DNA from: an uncultured Oscillospiraceae bacterium
GTDB taxonomy: Bacteria > Bacillota > Clostridia > Oscillospirales > Oscillospiraceae
Length of the DNA: 64,000 nucleotides
Direction of reading: 5' to 3'
Assembly: GCA_944385445.1 (NCBI GenBank)
Contig: CALWXF010000002.1
Coordinates: forward strand, 89,337 to 153,336
Below, one piece after another: positions 7,502 through 15,801 of the stretch. Both the position numbers and the translations under genes were made by a program. The notes beneath the pieces were generated by a model. It was not told the DNA's origin. It did no database searches and was given only the letters and a program-made list of their open reading frames with translations. Positions within the stretch are counted from its first letter, which is position 1, and each line of letters opens with the position of its first letter.

Positions 7502-9013
7502 TCAGGAGGTGGCCAGAGAGTGGCCCAGGCGCACTTTCCGCATCATCTCCTTGGCGGTATCCACCGTGGAGTAGTCAGGGATGGTGACATAGGCCTTCTG
7601 GTTGGGGATGGAGTAGGTGTAATCGCTGGACCCGGTGCCGGACACATAGTAGCTGTTGATGGTCCACGCTCCGCCATTGGACAGCTGACTGCGCACCAGT
7701 GTGCCGATGAGGTCATAGGGAACGGAGGTGACAAAGCTGTTCTGAGCGGCTTCCAACAGAGAGCCATAGTTGGTGAGAATCTCCGGGGACATGGCCTTCT
7801 GGATGACGGCCGTGATGACCTGCATCTGATGGATGCCACGCTGATAGTCTCCGTTGGGGAAGGCGTATCGCTCCCGGACGTAGGCCAAAGCTTTGGTGCC
7901 GTCCATGTAGTTGATGCCCTGATTAAAGTGGTAAGTGCCGGTGTCAAATTCGTACTGAGAATTCACTTCGATGCCACCCAGGGCGTCAATGATGTCCTCG
8001 AATCCTGTAAAGTTGACCCGGAAGTAATAGTCGATATCAATATCATAGAACTGGGCCAGGGTGTCCTTGCTGACGTCGATGCCGTAAATGCCTGCATGGG
8101 TGAGTTTGTCGGGGAGATCGCCCTCATCGGCAATGGACAGAGGCACATAGTAGTCACGAGGGGTGGAAAGCAAAAGCACTTGACGGGTGTTGGGGTTGAC
8201 GGTGGCGATGATATTCACATCGCTGCGGCCCGTGGCCAGTACGTCACTGCTGCGGGAATCGCTGCCGCTGATATAGACGGTGAAGACCTCATCGTCCTCC
8301 TCCGGGTCTTTGGAGTGCTCGGGCAGAGGTACCGGGGAAGGCGTGTCCGTATCGTCTTCACTGGTCACGGAGATGATGCGGACTTCTCGAATTTTGGTGT
8401 CTAAATCCAAGTATGGGTCCAGCTCGGAGAGCATGTCCAGATAGGCCCGGTTGATGAGGATCACATTGATCTCCGAATTGAGTAGAGCGTCCACCAATTC
8501 GGAGGCGGAGGCGTAGGACTTGGTGTTGGCGGTAATGTAGAACTCATCCTGAATTTTGAGCAAAGCGGCCTTGGTGTTGTGGGCGTCCAGCTTGTCCAAA
8601 ATGCCAAAGCGCTCCCGCAGAAGATCAGGCATTTCCCGCTTATCGTCTATGCGGACACATACCACCATGTCGGCAGTCTCAATGCCCCCGGAGGTGATGT
8701 TTTTCAGGGCGTTAACTGTGATTTGACCGTAGTAGATGCCGGCGGCAAATACCACCGACAGGATGAGCGCCAGTATGGTAGCTGTGGTACGGCGGGCCTT
8801 GGTGGGGTGGCGCAGACTCAAAAGCCAGACCAATAACAGCAGAATTGCCACCACGCCCACAAGGATACCTGTGAGCAGCGGCGTGAGCATCTTGCTGGAG
8901 ATGGCGACAAAGAGCAGGGCGAGGGAGAGGAGGGTAAATAGCACTAAAAAAATACGGTTGAGGATATATCCTACCCCTTGTTTTCGGAAATGGGAAAAGA
9001 AATGTACGTTCAT
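7502..9013 (-). CDS. LytR-CpsA-Psr family glycopolymer ligase
   Basis: 503 residues. There are four N-terminal membrane helices (FLVLFTLLSLALLFVAI, LLTGILVGVVAILLLLVWLL, ILALILSVVFAAGIYYG and neighbours). An accessory domain precedes the LCP core: ISGSDSR, TGRSDVNIIATVNP, LLLSTPRDYYV, GGIEV, LAYVRERYAFPNGDYQRG. LCP enzymes transfer undecaprenyl-linked polymers to peptidoglycan, so it probably serves the polysaccharide made at 36-59 kb. An earlier in-frame ATG (9088) lacks a ribosome site; ATG 9013 has AAGGGG upstream. A second, shorter LCP gene lies at 53620. Confidence 0.92.
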   Translation of the reverse strand: MNVHFFSHFRKQGVGYILNRIFLVLFTLLSLALLFVAISSKMLTPLLTGILVGVVAILLLLVWLLSLRHPTKARRTTATILALILSVVFAAGIYYGQITVNALKNITSGGIETADMVVCVRIDDKREMPDLLRERFGILDKLDAHNTKAALLKIQDEFYITANTKSYASASELVDALLNSEINVILINRAYLDMLSELDPYLDLDTKIREVRIISVTSEDDTDTPSPVPLPEHSKDPEEDDEVFTVYISGSDSRSSDVLATGRSDVNIIATVNPNTRQVLLLSTPRDYYVPLSIADEGDLPDKLTHAGIYGIDVSKDTLAQFYDIDIDYYFRVNFTGFEDIIDALGGIEVNSQYEFDTGTYHFNQGINYMDGTKALAYVRERYAFPNGDYQRGIHQMQVITAVIQKAMSPEILTNYGSLLEAAQNSFVTSVPYDLIGTLVRSQLSNGGAWTINSYYVSGTGSSDYTYSIPNQKAYVTIPDYSTVDTAKEMMRKVRLGHSLATS

Positions 9014-9077
9014 GTGGTTTTCAACCCCTTGTGTATGTGTTGCAGGTATCGTATACAGGTTTGAACTATTTTCATCA

Positions 9078-9106
9078 TTATAGTACATACATTGACAAAC
9101 CGCAAT
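9078..9106 (-). promoter_or_regulatory. Candidate promoter of the LCP gene
   Basis: Minus-strand TTGCGG, 17-base spacer, perfect TATAAT. The start point lies ~60 bases before the LCP start codon. Confidence 0.65.
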
Positions 9107-9155
9107 GCCAGAGCGATAAATTGTGCCAAAAATGTATGGATATTAGCGTTTTTAA

Positions 9156-9185
9156 TTGACAGCTACAGAATGGAGAGAGTATACT
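9156..9185 (+). promoter_or_regulatory. Sigma-A promoter of the dehydratase-pqqD operon
   Basis: Perfect TTGACA, 18-base spacer and TATACT, divergent from the LCP promoter. Confidence 0.8.
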
Positions 9186-9236
9186 AATAAAAACTCAGCA
9201 TTTATATGACCTGCAGGAGGCAGGGGGAACACAGAG

Positions 9237-11189
9237 ATGGAGAAGGGCATGGACAATGGTTCTATGCCAGAAGAGAGACGAGAGATGGTTATGGATTTGA
9301 ATGTGAATCGACTGTGGCGTATGGTAGTGATCGCTGTTTTGGATGTCCTGCTGCTAGGGGTAGCGTTGGGGGCGTCTAATATGGTTCGGTTTGATTTTGC
9401 GGCCAGTCAGATCCCCCCGGAGCATCTGATGAATGCGGGGAGGTGTCTGGTGGTACAGGCGGTCGTGACCGTTGCTGTGTTTACATGGCGGAGAATGTAC
9501 CGCTATATTTGGCGCACGATCAATGTCATGGATGTGGCAGGTATGTGTACCTCCGTAGTGGTAGCCTATGCTGTGGGCTATATCTGCTGCGGATTTTTGC
9601 AGCTGACCCTGCCACGCAGCGTGTGGTTTATGGACTTGGTGTTCCAACTGATGTTTTTGGTGGGAATGCGGTGCTCTCTGCGTTTTTTGCTGGTCTGTCA
9701 AACCTTTCTCCTCCATCGACGCCCAGAAAGTCAGCGGATCATGCTGATTGGAGCCGGACAGGCAGGGCGGATTTTGGCCCATGAGCTGTGCCGTAGCCGC
9801 AGAGTGGAGGGGAAACTCTGCTGTGTGATTGACGACAATCCTCAGGTGCATGGGAAGTATATGGATGGCGTGCGAATCGTGGGCGGGCGGGAAAAAATTC
9901 AGTCTGCTGTAAAGCAATATGGCATTACACAGATCATCTTTGCAATTCCCACCATATCCCCCGATCAAAGGACGGAAATTCTCAATATCTGTAAGATGAC
10001 AGGCTGTCGTCTGCGAGTGCTCCCTGGCTTATACCAAATGCTCAACGGAGAGGTCAGCCTTTCAGCGGTGAAGGATGTCCAGGTAGAGGACCTGTTGGGA
10101 CGAACTCCGGTCCAGCTGAATAAAGCGGTGGTATCTGACTTTTTGGAGGATAAGGTGGTGATGGTGACCGGGGGCGGCGGTTCCATCGGCAGCGAATTGT
10201 GCCGCCAAATTGCCGCATGCAATCCTCATCGACTGGTCGTGTTGGATATCTATGAAAATAACGCCTATGATGTCCAGCAGGAATTGACGGGGATATATGG
10301 GAACCAGCTGGATTTGAAAGTGGAAATCTGCTCGGTTCGAGACAAGACCCGTGTGTATCAGATCTTTGAACAGTACCGGCCACAGGTGGTGTTTCACGCT
10401 GCGGCCCACAAGCATGTTCCGCTGATGGAGAGCTGTCCAGACGAAGCCATTAAGAACAATATTTTTGGCACCTACCATGTGGTCCGGGCTGCTGAAAAGT
10501 TCGGCGTGGAAAAGTTTGTGATGATTTCCACTGACAAGGCGGTAAATCCCACCAATTTGATGGGAGCTACCAAACGATTCTGTGAGATGATTTTGCAGAG
10601 CAAACGGGAGAGCAAGACAGAGTATTGTGCGGTGCGCTTTGGCAATGTCTTGGGCTCCAATGGTTCGGTGATTCCGCTGTTTAAGAAGCAAATCGCCAAT
10701 GGTGGCCCAGTGACCATTACAGACAAGCGTATCATCCGCTATTTTATGACTATTCCTGAGGCGGCTATGCTGGTGATGGAGGCGGGCGCCATGGCCAAGC
10801 AGAGCCAGATATTTGTGCTGGATATGGGAAAGCCGGTCAAAATTCTTACCTTAGCAGAAAACCTGATCCGTTTGTCGGGGTTGGAGCCCTATAAGGACAT
10901 TGAGATCAAGGAAATAGGATTGCGGCCCGGTGAGAAGCTGTACGAAGAGCTGCTGATGAAGAGTGAGCATCTCATCAACACGGAAAATGAGAAGATTTTT
11001 ATAGAAGAACAGCAGTTGATTCCACCCGAGGTTATCATGCGAGGTCTGGTGGCGTTGGATCGCTGTGTCACGGAGCAGAGACCGAAAGAGGAGCTGGTTG
11101 CCCTGATGCGCCGCTTGGTGCCTACCTATCGGGAGCCGGAGGTGGTCAATAGGGAGGCCATTGCCCGTATGGAAGAAGCAGCGGTCTAG
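9237..11189 (+). CDS. Membrane NDP-sugar 4,6-dehydratase (PglF/CapD type), copy 1
   Basis: 650 residues. An N-terminal block of four membrane helices is followed by a first Rossmann-like domain (IMLIGAGQAGRIL, CVIDDNP) and the catalytic short-chain dehydrogenase domain (VTGGGGSIGSELCRQIA, HAAAHKHVPLME, STDKAVNPTNLMGATKR). The family makes UDP-4-keto-6-deoxy sugars from UDP-GlcNAc, the first step to bacillosamine or FucNAc-type residues. The start follows AGGAGG and AGGGGG. It shares long identical stretches with the gene at 57318, from about residue 190 to the end. It is followed by pqqD without an obvious terminator in between. Confidence 0.93.
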   Translation: MEKGMDNGSMPEERREMVMDLNVNRLWRMVVIAVLDVLLLGVALGASNMVRFDFAASQIPPEHLMNAGRCLVVQAVVTVAVFTWRRMYRYIWRTINVMDVAGMCTSVVVAYAVGYICCGFLQLTLPRSVWFMDLVFQLMFLVGMRCSLRFLLVCQTFLLHRRPESQRIMLIGAGQAGRILAHELCRSRRVEGKLCCVIDDNPQVHGKYMDGVRIVGGREKIQSAVKQYGITQIIFAIPTISPDQRTEILNICKMTGCRLRVLPGLYQMLNGEVSLSAVKDVQVEDLLGRTPVQLNKAVVSDFLEDKVVMVTGGGGSIGSELCRQIAACNPHRLVVLDIYENNAYDVQQELTGIYGNQLDLKVEICSVRDKTRVYQIFEQYRPQVVFHAAAHKHVPLMESCPDEAIKNNIFGTYHVVRAAEKFGVEKFVMISTDKAVNPTNLMGATKRFCEMILQSKRESKTEYCAVRFGNVLGSNGSVIPLFKKQIANGGPVTITDKRIIRYFMTIPEAAMLVMEAGAMAKQSQIFVLDMGKPVKILTLAENLIRLSGLEPYKDIEIKEIGLRPGEKLYEELLMKSEHLINTENEKIFIEEQQLIPPEVIMRGLVALDRCVTEQRPKEELVALMRRLVPTYREPEVVNREAIARMEEAAV

Positions 11190-11293
11190 CTTGTGGCGTT
11201 TTTTCGTATTTGACAAGTGAAATGATAGGATGACAGGCTCACAAAGGCGTAGCCGCATCCGAATTCAGCCATGTTGGAAAGGAAGAGAGTACG

Positions 11294-11563
11294 ATGAAGG
11301 CTTGTGGAGAGGTACTGCTGCGGGAAGTGGTAGGAGAATATGTTTTGGTCCCCTTTGGAGAGACGGCCTTGCGGATTCACGGTATGATTTGCTTGAGTGA
11401 GAGCGGGGCTTGCCTATGGCGTGCTTTGCAGGAGGAGCAAACTCAGGAGAGCTTGGTGGCTCGCCTCCTGGAGGAGTATGAGACAGATCGGGAGACAGCA
11501 CGCCGGGACGTGGAGGAATTTTTGGACCAGCTGCGCCAGCTGCAGCTTTTGGCTGAAGTGTAG
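11294..11563 (+). CDS. PqqD-family peptide chaperone, stand-alone RRE
   Basis: 89 residues, the usual PqqD length. Typical pattern: LLREVVGEYVLVPFGE...IHGMICLSESGACLWRAL...LVARLLEEYETDRETARRDVEEFLDQLRQLQLL. PqqD proteins bind the leader of a precursor peptide and present it to a radical SAM enzyme. A radical SAM/SPASM enzyme lies 5 kb downstream at 16701 and a candidate precursor at 15461. The gene is closed by its own strong terminator, so it is transcribed apart from them, perhaps with the dehydratase gene upstream. Confidence 0.88.
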   Translation: MKACGEVLLREVVGEYVLVPFGETALRIHGMICLSESGACLWRALQEEQTQESLVARLLEEYETDRETARRDVEEFLDQLRQLQLLAEV

Positions 11564-11567
11564 ATGG

Positions 11568-11613
11568 AAAGGCATACAATATCTTCCAAAAAAGGAGGAT
11601 ATTGTATGCCTTT
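11568..11613 (+). terminator. Strong intrinsic terminator after pqqD
   Basis: A perfect 16-base stem (AAAGGCATACAATATC with GATATTGTATGCCTTT) is followed by further Ts. It isolates pqqD from the downstream adhesin operon. Confidence 0.92.
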
Positions 11614-11710
11614 TTTGGCGGTGAATGGTAATGAAAAGAAAATTTGACAACTATTCACATGATTTTTGAAAAAAGGTCTGGAAACAATCCCAAATTATGC
11701 AATTCGCCTC

Positions 11711-11739
11711 TTGAAAACGAATACAATATTTGCTATTAT
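11711..11739 (+). promoter_or_regulatory. Sigma-A promoter of the vWA protein-peptide operon
   Basis: TTGAAA, 17-base spacer, TATTAT. The surrounding sequence is AT-rich. The start point should be near 11746. Confidence 0.75.
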
Positions 11740-11745
11740 ATAGGG

Positions 11746-11884
11746 TATCAATGATGGGAGAGCATATCTGCTTGTACCACGAGGTGTGCTTTCTCAACAT
11801 TCACTACCCCGGCCAGGCGCAAGCCTGAAATTTACGCCTCCCCAATCATGGACGAGAGGCAAAGAAAAGGGAGGAAATACACAT
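11746..11884 (+). other. Long 5' leader of the vWA gene
   Basis: About 139 bases lie between the predicted start point and the ATG. A short stem is possible (AGGCG with CGCCT around 11815-11845). I do not match it to a riboswitch class. The rest of the gene-free stretch 11564-11884 holds only the terminator, the promoter and AT-rich sequence. Confidence 0.35.
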
Positions 11885-14800
11885 ATGAAGCGAAGTACAT
11901 GGAAAAAACGTGCCTTAGCTTCTGCGCTGGCTTTGACCATGGCGGCCAGTGTGCTGCCGATGGCTGGCTTCGCAGCGGGAGGAACTAGCACGCCCCTGGC
12001 GAGTGAGAGCGGTACCGATGGACTTGAGATGCACAAGACCGCCAAGCTGGAGGACGATGGCACCTATACCATTAACCTGGAGGCCTGGGCCACCGGTCAA
12101 GTGGAAGTGGAGACCATCACGAAGGTGAAGCCTTGTGATATCGTCCTGGTGCTGGACCAGTCTGGCTCCATGAAAAATGAGGAGTACTATATTAGCGGCA
12201 TTCCAAATGGAAAGTACACCGAGGTCAATAACACTGTGTCCATCGAGCAGGTGAAAAAAGGTGGATATTATTATCGAGTAGACGGAAAGTATTATCGTCT
12301 GCGGGTAGAGCAAGAGACTCTGGAAACTACCACAACTTGGGTGGGCGCTGATGGAATGACCTACGCTGAGGAGCAGGTGAGCAACACCTGGACGGATTAC
12401 TATGGAAACACCTGGGCGATTGATGGAGGCGGCTACTATGCGGTGCCGACGCTGAAGACTTTCCATAGAGTGAAGGAAACGGTACCGGAATTTTTCTGGG
12501 AACGTGATTCTTACTTTTATCAAAATGATGAGGATCCGAGCAATAAGTCCAGTGAATCTCGATCTGCAGACTGGGCTCGTCGAAATTTCTTGAATGAATT
12601 TGGCATCTCTCCAAATGTTGCACAGGCCGAGAACAATGGCAATCAATATGTAGGTGCGCAGTACATCCCCGTCACACAGCAGACGACAAGCACCGATCGC
12701 TACACGTTCTACTATACGGATGCCAATGGTACGAAAGTGACAGTGGACACTTATGAGGGCACTGAGACCGATACCTGTCCAGTGAGCCCGCTCTACACAC
12801 AGAACACAACGACTGGTCCTCGTTTGGATGCCTTGAAGTATGCGGCTAATACCTTTATTGACAATATCAGGGCTAATGCCATTGCCAATGAAGTGAATCA
12901 CCGTGTGGCTGTGGTGGGATTTGCGTCTAATAGCATGAGCGGAACACAGTGGGAACATGATGAAGAATTCTATTGGTGCAACACTGAATTGTTTGTTGGT
13001 TCGACTCAGTACAACTATACCAGAAACGGTGCCGGATCTAATGGGCAAGATGTTGCATCCGATCATTACGATGAAGCCTTTCAGAACGTCTTAACTTCTC
13101 AAGGTTACACAAATCTTGAACAATCCATCGAAAGCCTCGATGGTAATGGTGCAACATACCCTCAGTACGGTTTTGACATGGCAAAGGGCATTTTCAATGC
13201 TTACGGCGGACAGACTGGTGATAAAGATCGCTCTCGTGTGGTCATCTTCCTCACCGATGGTGAGCCTGGAGCGAGTGGATATAACAAGAACGCCGCTGAC
13301 GCTGCTGTGGATGCTGCAACTAAAGTTAAGGGCTACAACGCTAAAGTCTACACAGTGGCAGTGTTGAGCAGTGCACCGAAGCAGGACTCTGATGTTGACA
13401 ATTTCTTGAAGAAGACTTCTTCTGATGGTTCCTACACCTTGGCCACCAATGCCCAGGATTTGGAGAACTTCTTTGAGACGGTGAACGAGGATATCAGCGA
13501 CACCACCTCCACGGTGGAGCTGACAGAGGAAGCCCTTCTGAAGGATGTACTGGGCGAAGATTTTATCTTCCCGGAAGACTATGATGTCGATAGCAGTGTA
13601 ACTGTCCAGGTGGCGCCTTATGAGGGAAATGATAACTTCGGTACGGCAAAAACAGCCGACGGAGTGAATGTGAGCCTGACGGATGGTAATACCATCAACG
13701 TGACTGGCTTCGACTATGTGGCTACCGAAAATCTGGTCACTGAGGATGGCGGTACTGACAAGCAGCCCACCGGCAACAAGTTGATTGTCACCATTGAGGG
13801 GGTTTTGGCCAGGGATTCCGCCGCCGGGAAGGAGAAGGTTTCCACCAACAGCGAGACCTCCGGCATCTATGACAAGGATAAGAAAACTGAAGAGTATGTG
13901 ATGGTCAAGCCCTTCCCCATGCCTCAGGTGACCATCGGACACTCCCTCCATGTGCTGGACTATGCCAAAGAGGCCCAGCTGCCTGTGGATGGCCTGACTC
14001 CTGTGAACCGTTTGGACAGCAGCGAGGATAAGGTATTCAGCGAAGTGAGCGATAAGAACACCGAGCTGAACGACATGACCTACGGAAATGCCAAAGTTGC
14101 TGGTGGAACGTTGAGCTATGAGCCCAAGACCATGAACTGGGACAACTACGACAGCTTCTATGCCTTGGGTAGAAATGGGGACATTAACCAGTGGTCCAAG
14201 GTCAGCGTCATGCCCGCCAACAATGTCTACTACGAGGATGACTTTATGACCACCTCGGGGACTGGCATTGTGTACGACGGCAACTGGGAAACTGTATTCG
14301 ACGAAGGTCAAGAGAAGGGGGATGGCAACACCGAGACCCCCAACAACGGCGTCCACGGCGGTTGGAAGAACACTGACCTGGCGGATGACACTGAGTACAG
14401 CGACGGTTCTGCTCATAAGATTGAGGGGAGTAGCGATCAAATGGCCACGGCCAGCTTTACCTTTACTGGTACTGGCGTAGATGTGTACACCCGCACGAAT
14501 GATGCTACCCTTACTGTGATCGCTCAACTGAGAAGCACTGAGGACAACGGTGAATCCGTTGCCAAGACACTCATGGTAAACAATCAGTCGGTATCCGGTG
14601 ATTACTATCAGATTCCTACTTTGACGTTTACTGGATTGAAACATGGTACCTATACAGTAACAATTCGTGTGACAGGCATTACTGGCACCTATTACCTGGA
14701 TGGCATTCGGGTTTATAACCCCATCCAGGGCAGTGATGTGGATAATGCCTACGGAAACGAAGCAAACGCCGTGTTCCAGGGTGTCCGGGATATTCTTTTG

Positions 14801-15439
14801 CACAGTGGGAACTTGAGCGCTGATGCAGAGACAGCCAATGGAGTAGTGTTTATTGACAAGAACGCTAATGGTGATATTGGTACAGAGGCTAACGAGATTG
14901 GCACCTATGAGGATTATGGCCCCAAGAATGAGGTCTACTTAGCTCCTGGTCAGTCCATTGCGTTTAAATTGGATGGGTTCAACGAAGGAACTGCTTATAT
15001 TGGATTGAAGGCACCTACTGGACAGGCTGTAAATGTGGAGATGTCGAATGGAGCTAATATGAGTAAGCTGACCATTGGACATTCTACAGACCTCTATTAT
15101 GAGATTACTCCCAATCAGGCAGGCTTGTTTGTCATCAAAAACACCTCTGACGCATCTGAAAATGAAGATGAAGGAGTATTGTTGCTGTCCATCACCAAGC
15201 TGCGTACCACTGGTGCGACCACTGTGGGCGAGGCCAGTGTGGAGGCCCTGCTGAGCTATGTCAATACCATGGACACCCTGCCTGAGGTGCCTTATGGGAA
15301 CGAGGGGGCTGATGGCTCCGAAGACGGCGGCAACGTGGACATCGAAAACCCCGACCAGGGCCAGGAGACTCCCAGCCAGGGCAACTCCTTCCTGGATATC
15401 GTGAAGGACATCTTCGAGAGCATCTGGAACTTGTTCTGA
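11885..15439 (+). CDS. Giant secreted vWA-domain surface protein
   Basis: 1184 residues. ATG 11885 follows GGGAGG and begins a classic signal peptide (MKRSTWKKRALASALALTMA...AGFA). A von Willebrand A domain has its MIDAS start near residue 90 (DIVLVLDQSGSM). A Tyr-rich insertion of about 200 residues follows, then RLDALKYAANTFIDNI near 312 and VVIFLTDGEPG near 455. After it come beta-rich segments, including a galactose-binding-like domain (FTFTGTGVDVYTRT...YTVTIRVTG...YYLDGIRVYNP). There is no PQTG anchor or membrane helix; the end is a Gln/Pro/Asn linker and an amphipathic tail (SFLDIVKDIFESIWNLF). How it stays at the surface is unclear. The precursor-like peptide gene starts 21 bases downstream, so they share a message. 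Confidence 0.85.
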   Translation: MKRSTWKKRALASALALTMAASVLPMAGFAAGGTSTPLASESGTDGLEMHKTAKLEDDGTYTINLEAWATGQVEVETITKVKPCDIVLVLDQSGSMKNEEYYISGIPNGKYTEVNNTVSIEQVKKGGYYYRVDGKYYRLRVEQETLETTTTWVGADGMTYAEEQVSNTWTDYYGNTWAIDGGGYYAVPTLKTFHRVKETVPEFFWERDSYFYQNDEDPSNKSSESRSADWARRNFLNEFGISPNVAQAENNGNQYVGAQYIPVTQQTTSTDRYTFYYTDANGTKVTVDTYEGTETDTCPVSPLYTQNTTTGPRLDALKYAANTFIDNIRANAIANEVNHRVAVVGFASNSMSGTQWEHDEEFYWCNTELFVGSTQYNYTRNGAGSNGQDVASDHYDEAFQNVLTSQGYTNLEQSIESLDGNGATYPQYGFDMAKGIFNAYGGQTGDKDRSRVVIFLTDGEPGASGYNKNAADAAVDAATKVKGYNAKVYTVAVLSSAPKQDSDVDNFLKKTSSDGSYTLATNAQDLENFFETVNEDISDTTSTVELTEEALLKDVLGEDFIFPEDYDVDSSVTVQVAPYEGNDNFGTAKTADGVNVSLTDGNTINVTGFDYVATENLVTEDGGTDKQPTGNKLIVTIEGVLARDSAAGKEKVSTNSETSGIYDKDKKTEEYVMVKPFPMPQVTIGHSLHVLDYAKEAQLPVDGLTPVNRLDSSEDKVFSEVSDKNTELNDMTYGNAKVAGGTLSYEPKTMNWDNYDSFYALGRNGDINQWSKVSVMPANNVYYEDDFMTTSGTGIVYDGNWETVFDEGQEKGDGNTETPNNGVHGGWKNTDLADDTEYSDGSAHKIEGSSDQMATASFTFTGTGVDVYTRTNDATLTVIAQLRSTEDNGESVAKTLMVNNQSVSGDYYQIPTLTFTGLKHGTYTVTIRVTGITGTYYLDGIRVYNPIQGSDVDNAYGNEANAVFQGVRDILLHSGNLSADAETANGVVFIDKNANGDIGTEANEIGTYEDYGPKNEVYLAPGQSIAFKLDGFNEGTAYIGLKAPTGQAVNVEMSNGANMSKLTIGHSTDLYYEITPNQAGLFVIKNTSDASENEDEGVLLLSITKLRTTGATTVGEASVEALLSYVNTMDTLPEVPYGNEGADGSEDGGNVDIENPDQGQETPSQGNSFLDIVKDIFESIWNLF

Positions 15440-15460
15440 GCAAAGGAAAAGGAGAACATT

Positions 15461-15727
15461 ATGAAGAAAACATATGTGAAGCCTGCTTTGGCGGTGGAGA
15501 GCTTTGTACTCAGTCAGAGTATCGCTCTCGGCTGCAAAATCCCAGATGAAGATGACCACATGGGAAAGCCGGGCATTGGAAGTTGGGATAGTTGTGGTTG
15601 GGATGTTGGTGGAGGTATTATGTGGTTAGAGGGTACTGCTTGTACCATACCGATGCTGGAGAATGATAAATTTGGTAGCATTTGTTATAACAACCCTACG
15701 GGTGACTTCACCGTTTTTGCTTCCTAA
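15461..15727 (+). CDS. Precursor-like small peptide (candidate RiPP substrate)
   Basis: 88 residues, preceded by AAGGAGAACATT. The N-terminal ~25 residues look like a leader (MKKTYVKPALAVESFVLSQS, then IALGC). The remainder is Gly-, Asp- and aromatic-rich with four Cys in all (ALGC, DSCGW, TACTIP, SICYN), and the last residue is Ser (FTVFAS). There is no Sec signal peptide or membrane helix. It sits between the vWA gene and a terminator, upstream of HPr-kinase-like and radical SAM genes, with PqqD nearby. I infer that it is the peptide acted on by these enzymes. I do not recognise it as a named RiPP class, and an unmodified structural or secreted peptide remains possible. Confidence 0.7.
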   Translation: MKKTYVKPALAVESFVLSQSIALGCKIPDEDDHMGKPGIGSWDSCGWDVGGGIMWLEGTACTIPMLENDKFGSICYNNPTGDFTVFAS

Positions 15728-15752
15728 TTTATCCCGCCCAATTTAGGCTGAA

Positions 15753-15784
15753 AAGGCGGCCATGCCCCCGGGCATGGCCGCCTT
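15753..15784 (+). terminator. Terminator between peptide and enzyme genes
   Basis: A 14-base perfect stem (AAGGCGGCCATGCC with GGCATGGCCGCCTT) and a CCCG loop, followed by TTT. The next gene starts 17 bases later with no room for a promoter, so read-through at reduced level is expected. Confidence 0.88.
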
Positions 15785-15801
15785 TTTCCAAGGAGAAAAC
15801 G

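Noticed and set aside
11210-11215. TTGACA as a separate pqqD promoter
   Set aside because: No acceptable -10 box lies 16-19 bases downstream.
13091-14803. Minus-strand frame of 570 codons opposite the vWA gene
   Set aside because: No ribosome site or domain; the plus-strand protein has a signal peptide, a MIDAS site and a clear start.
11885-15439. vWA protein as a sortase-anchored pilin or adhesin
   Set aside because: No PQTG or LPxTG motif, no terminal hydrophobic helix and basic tail, and no sortase gene in the window.
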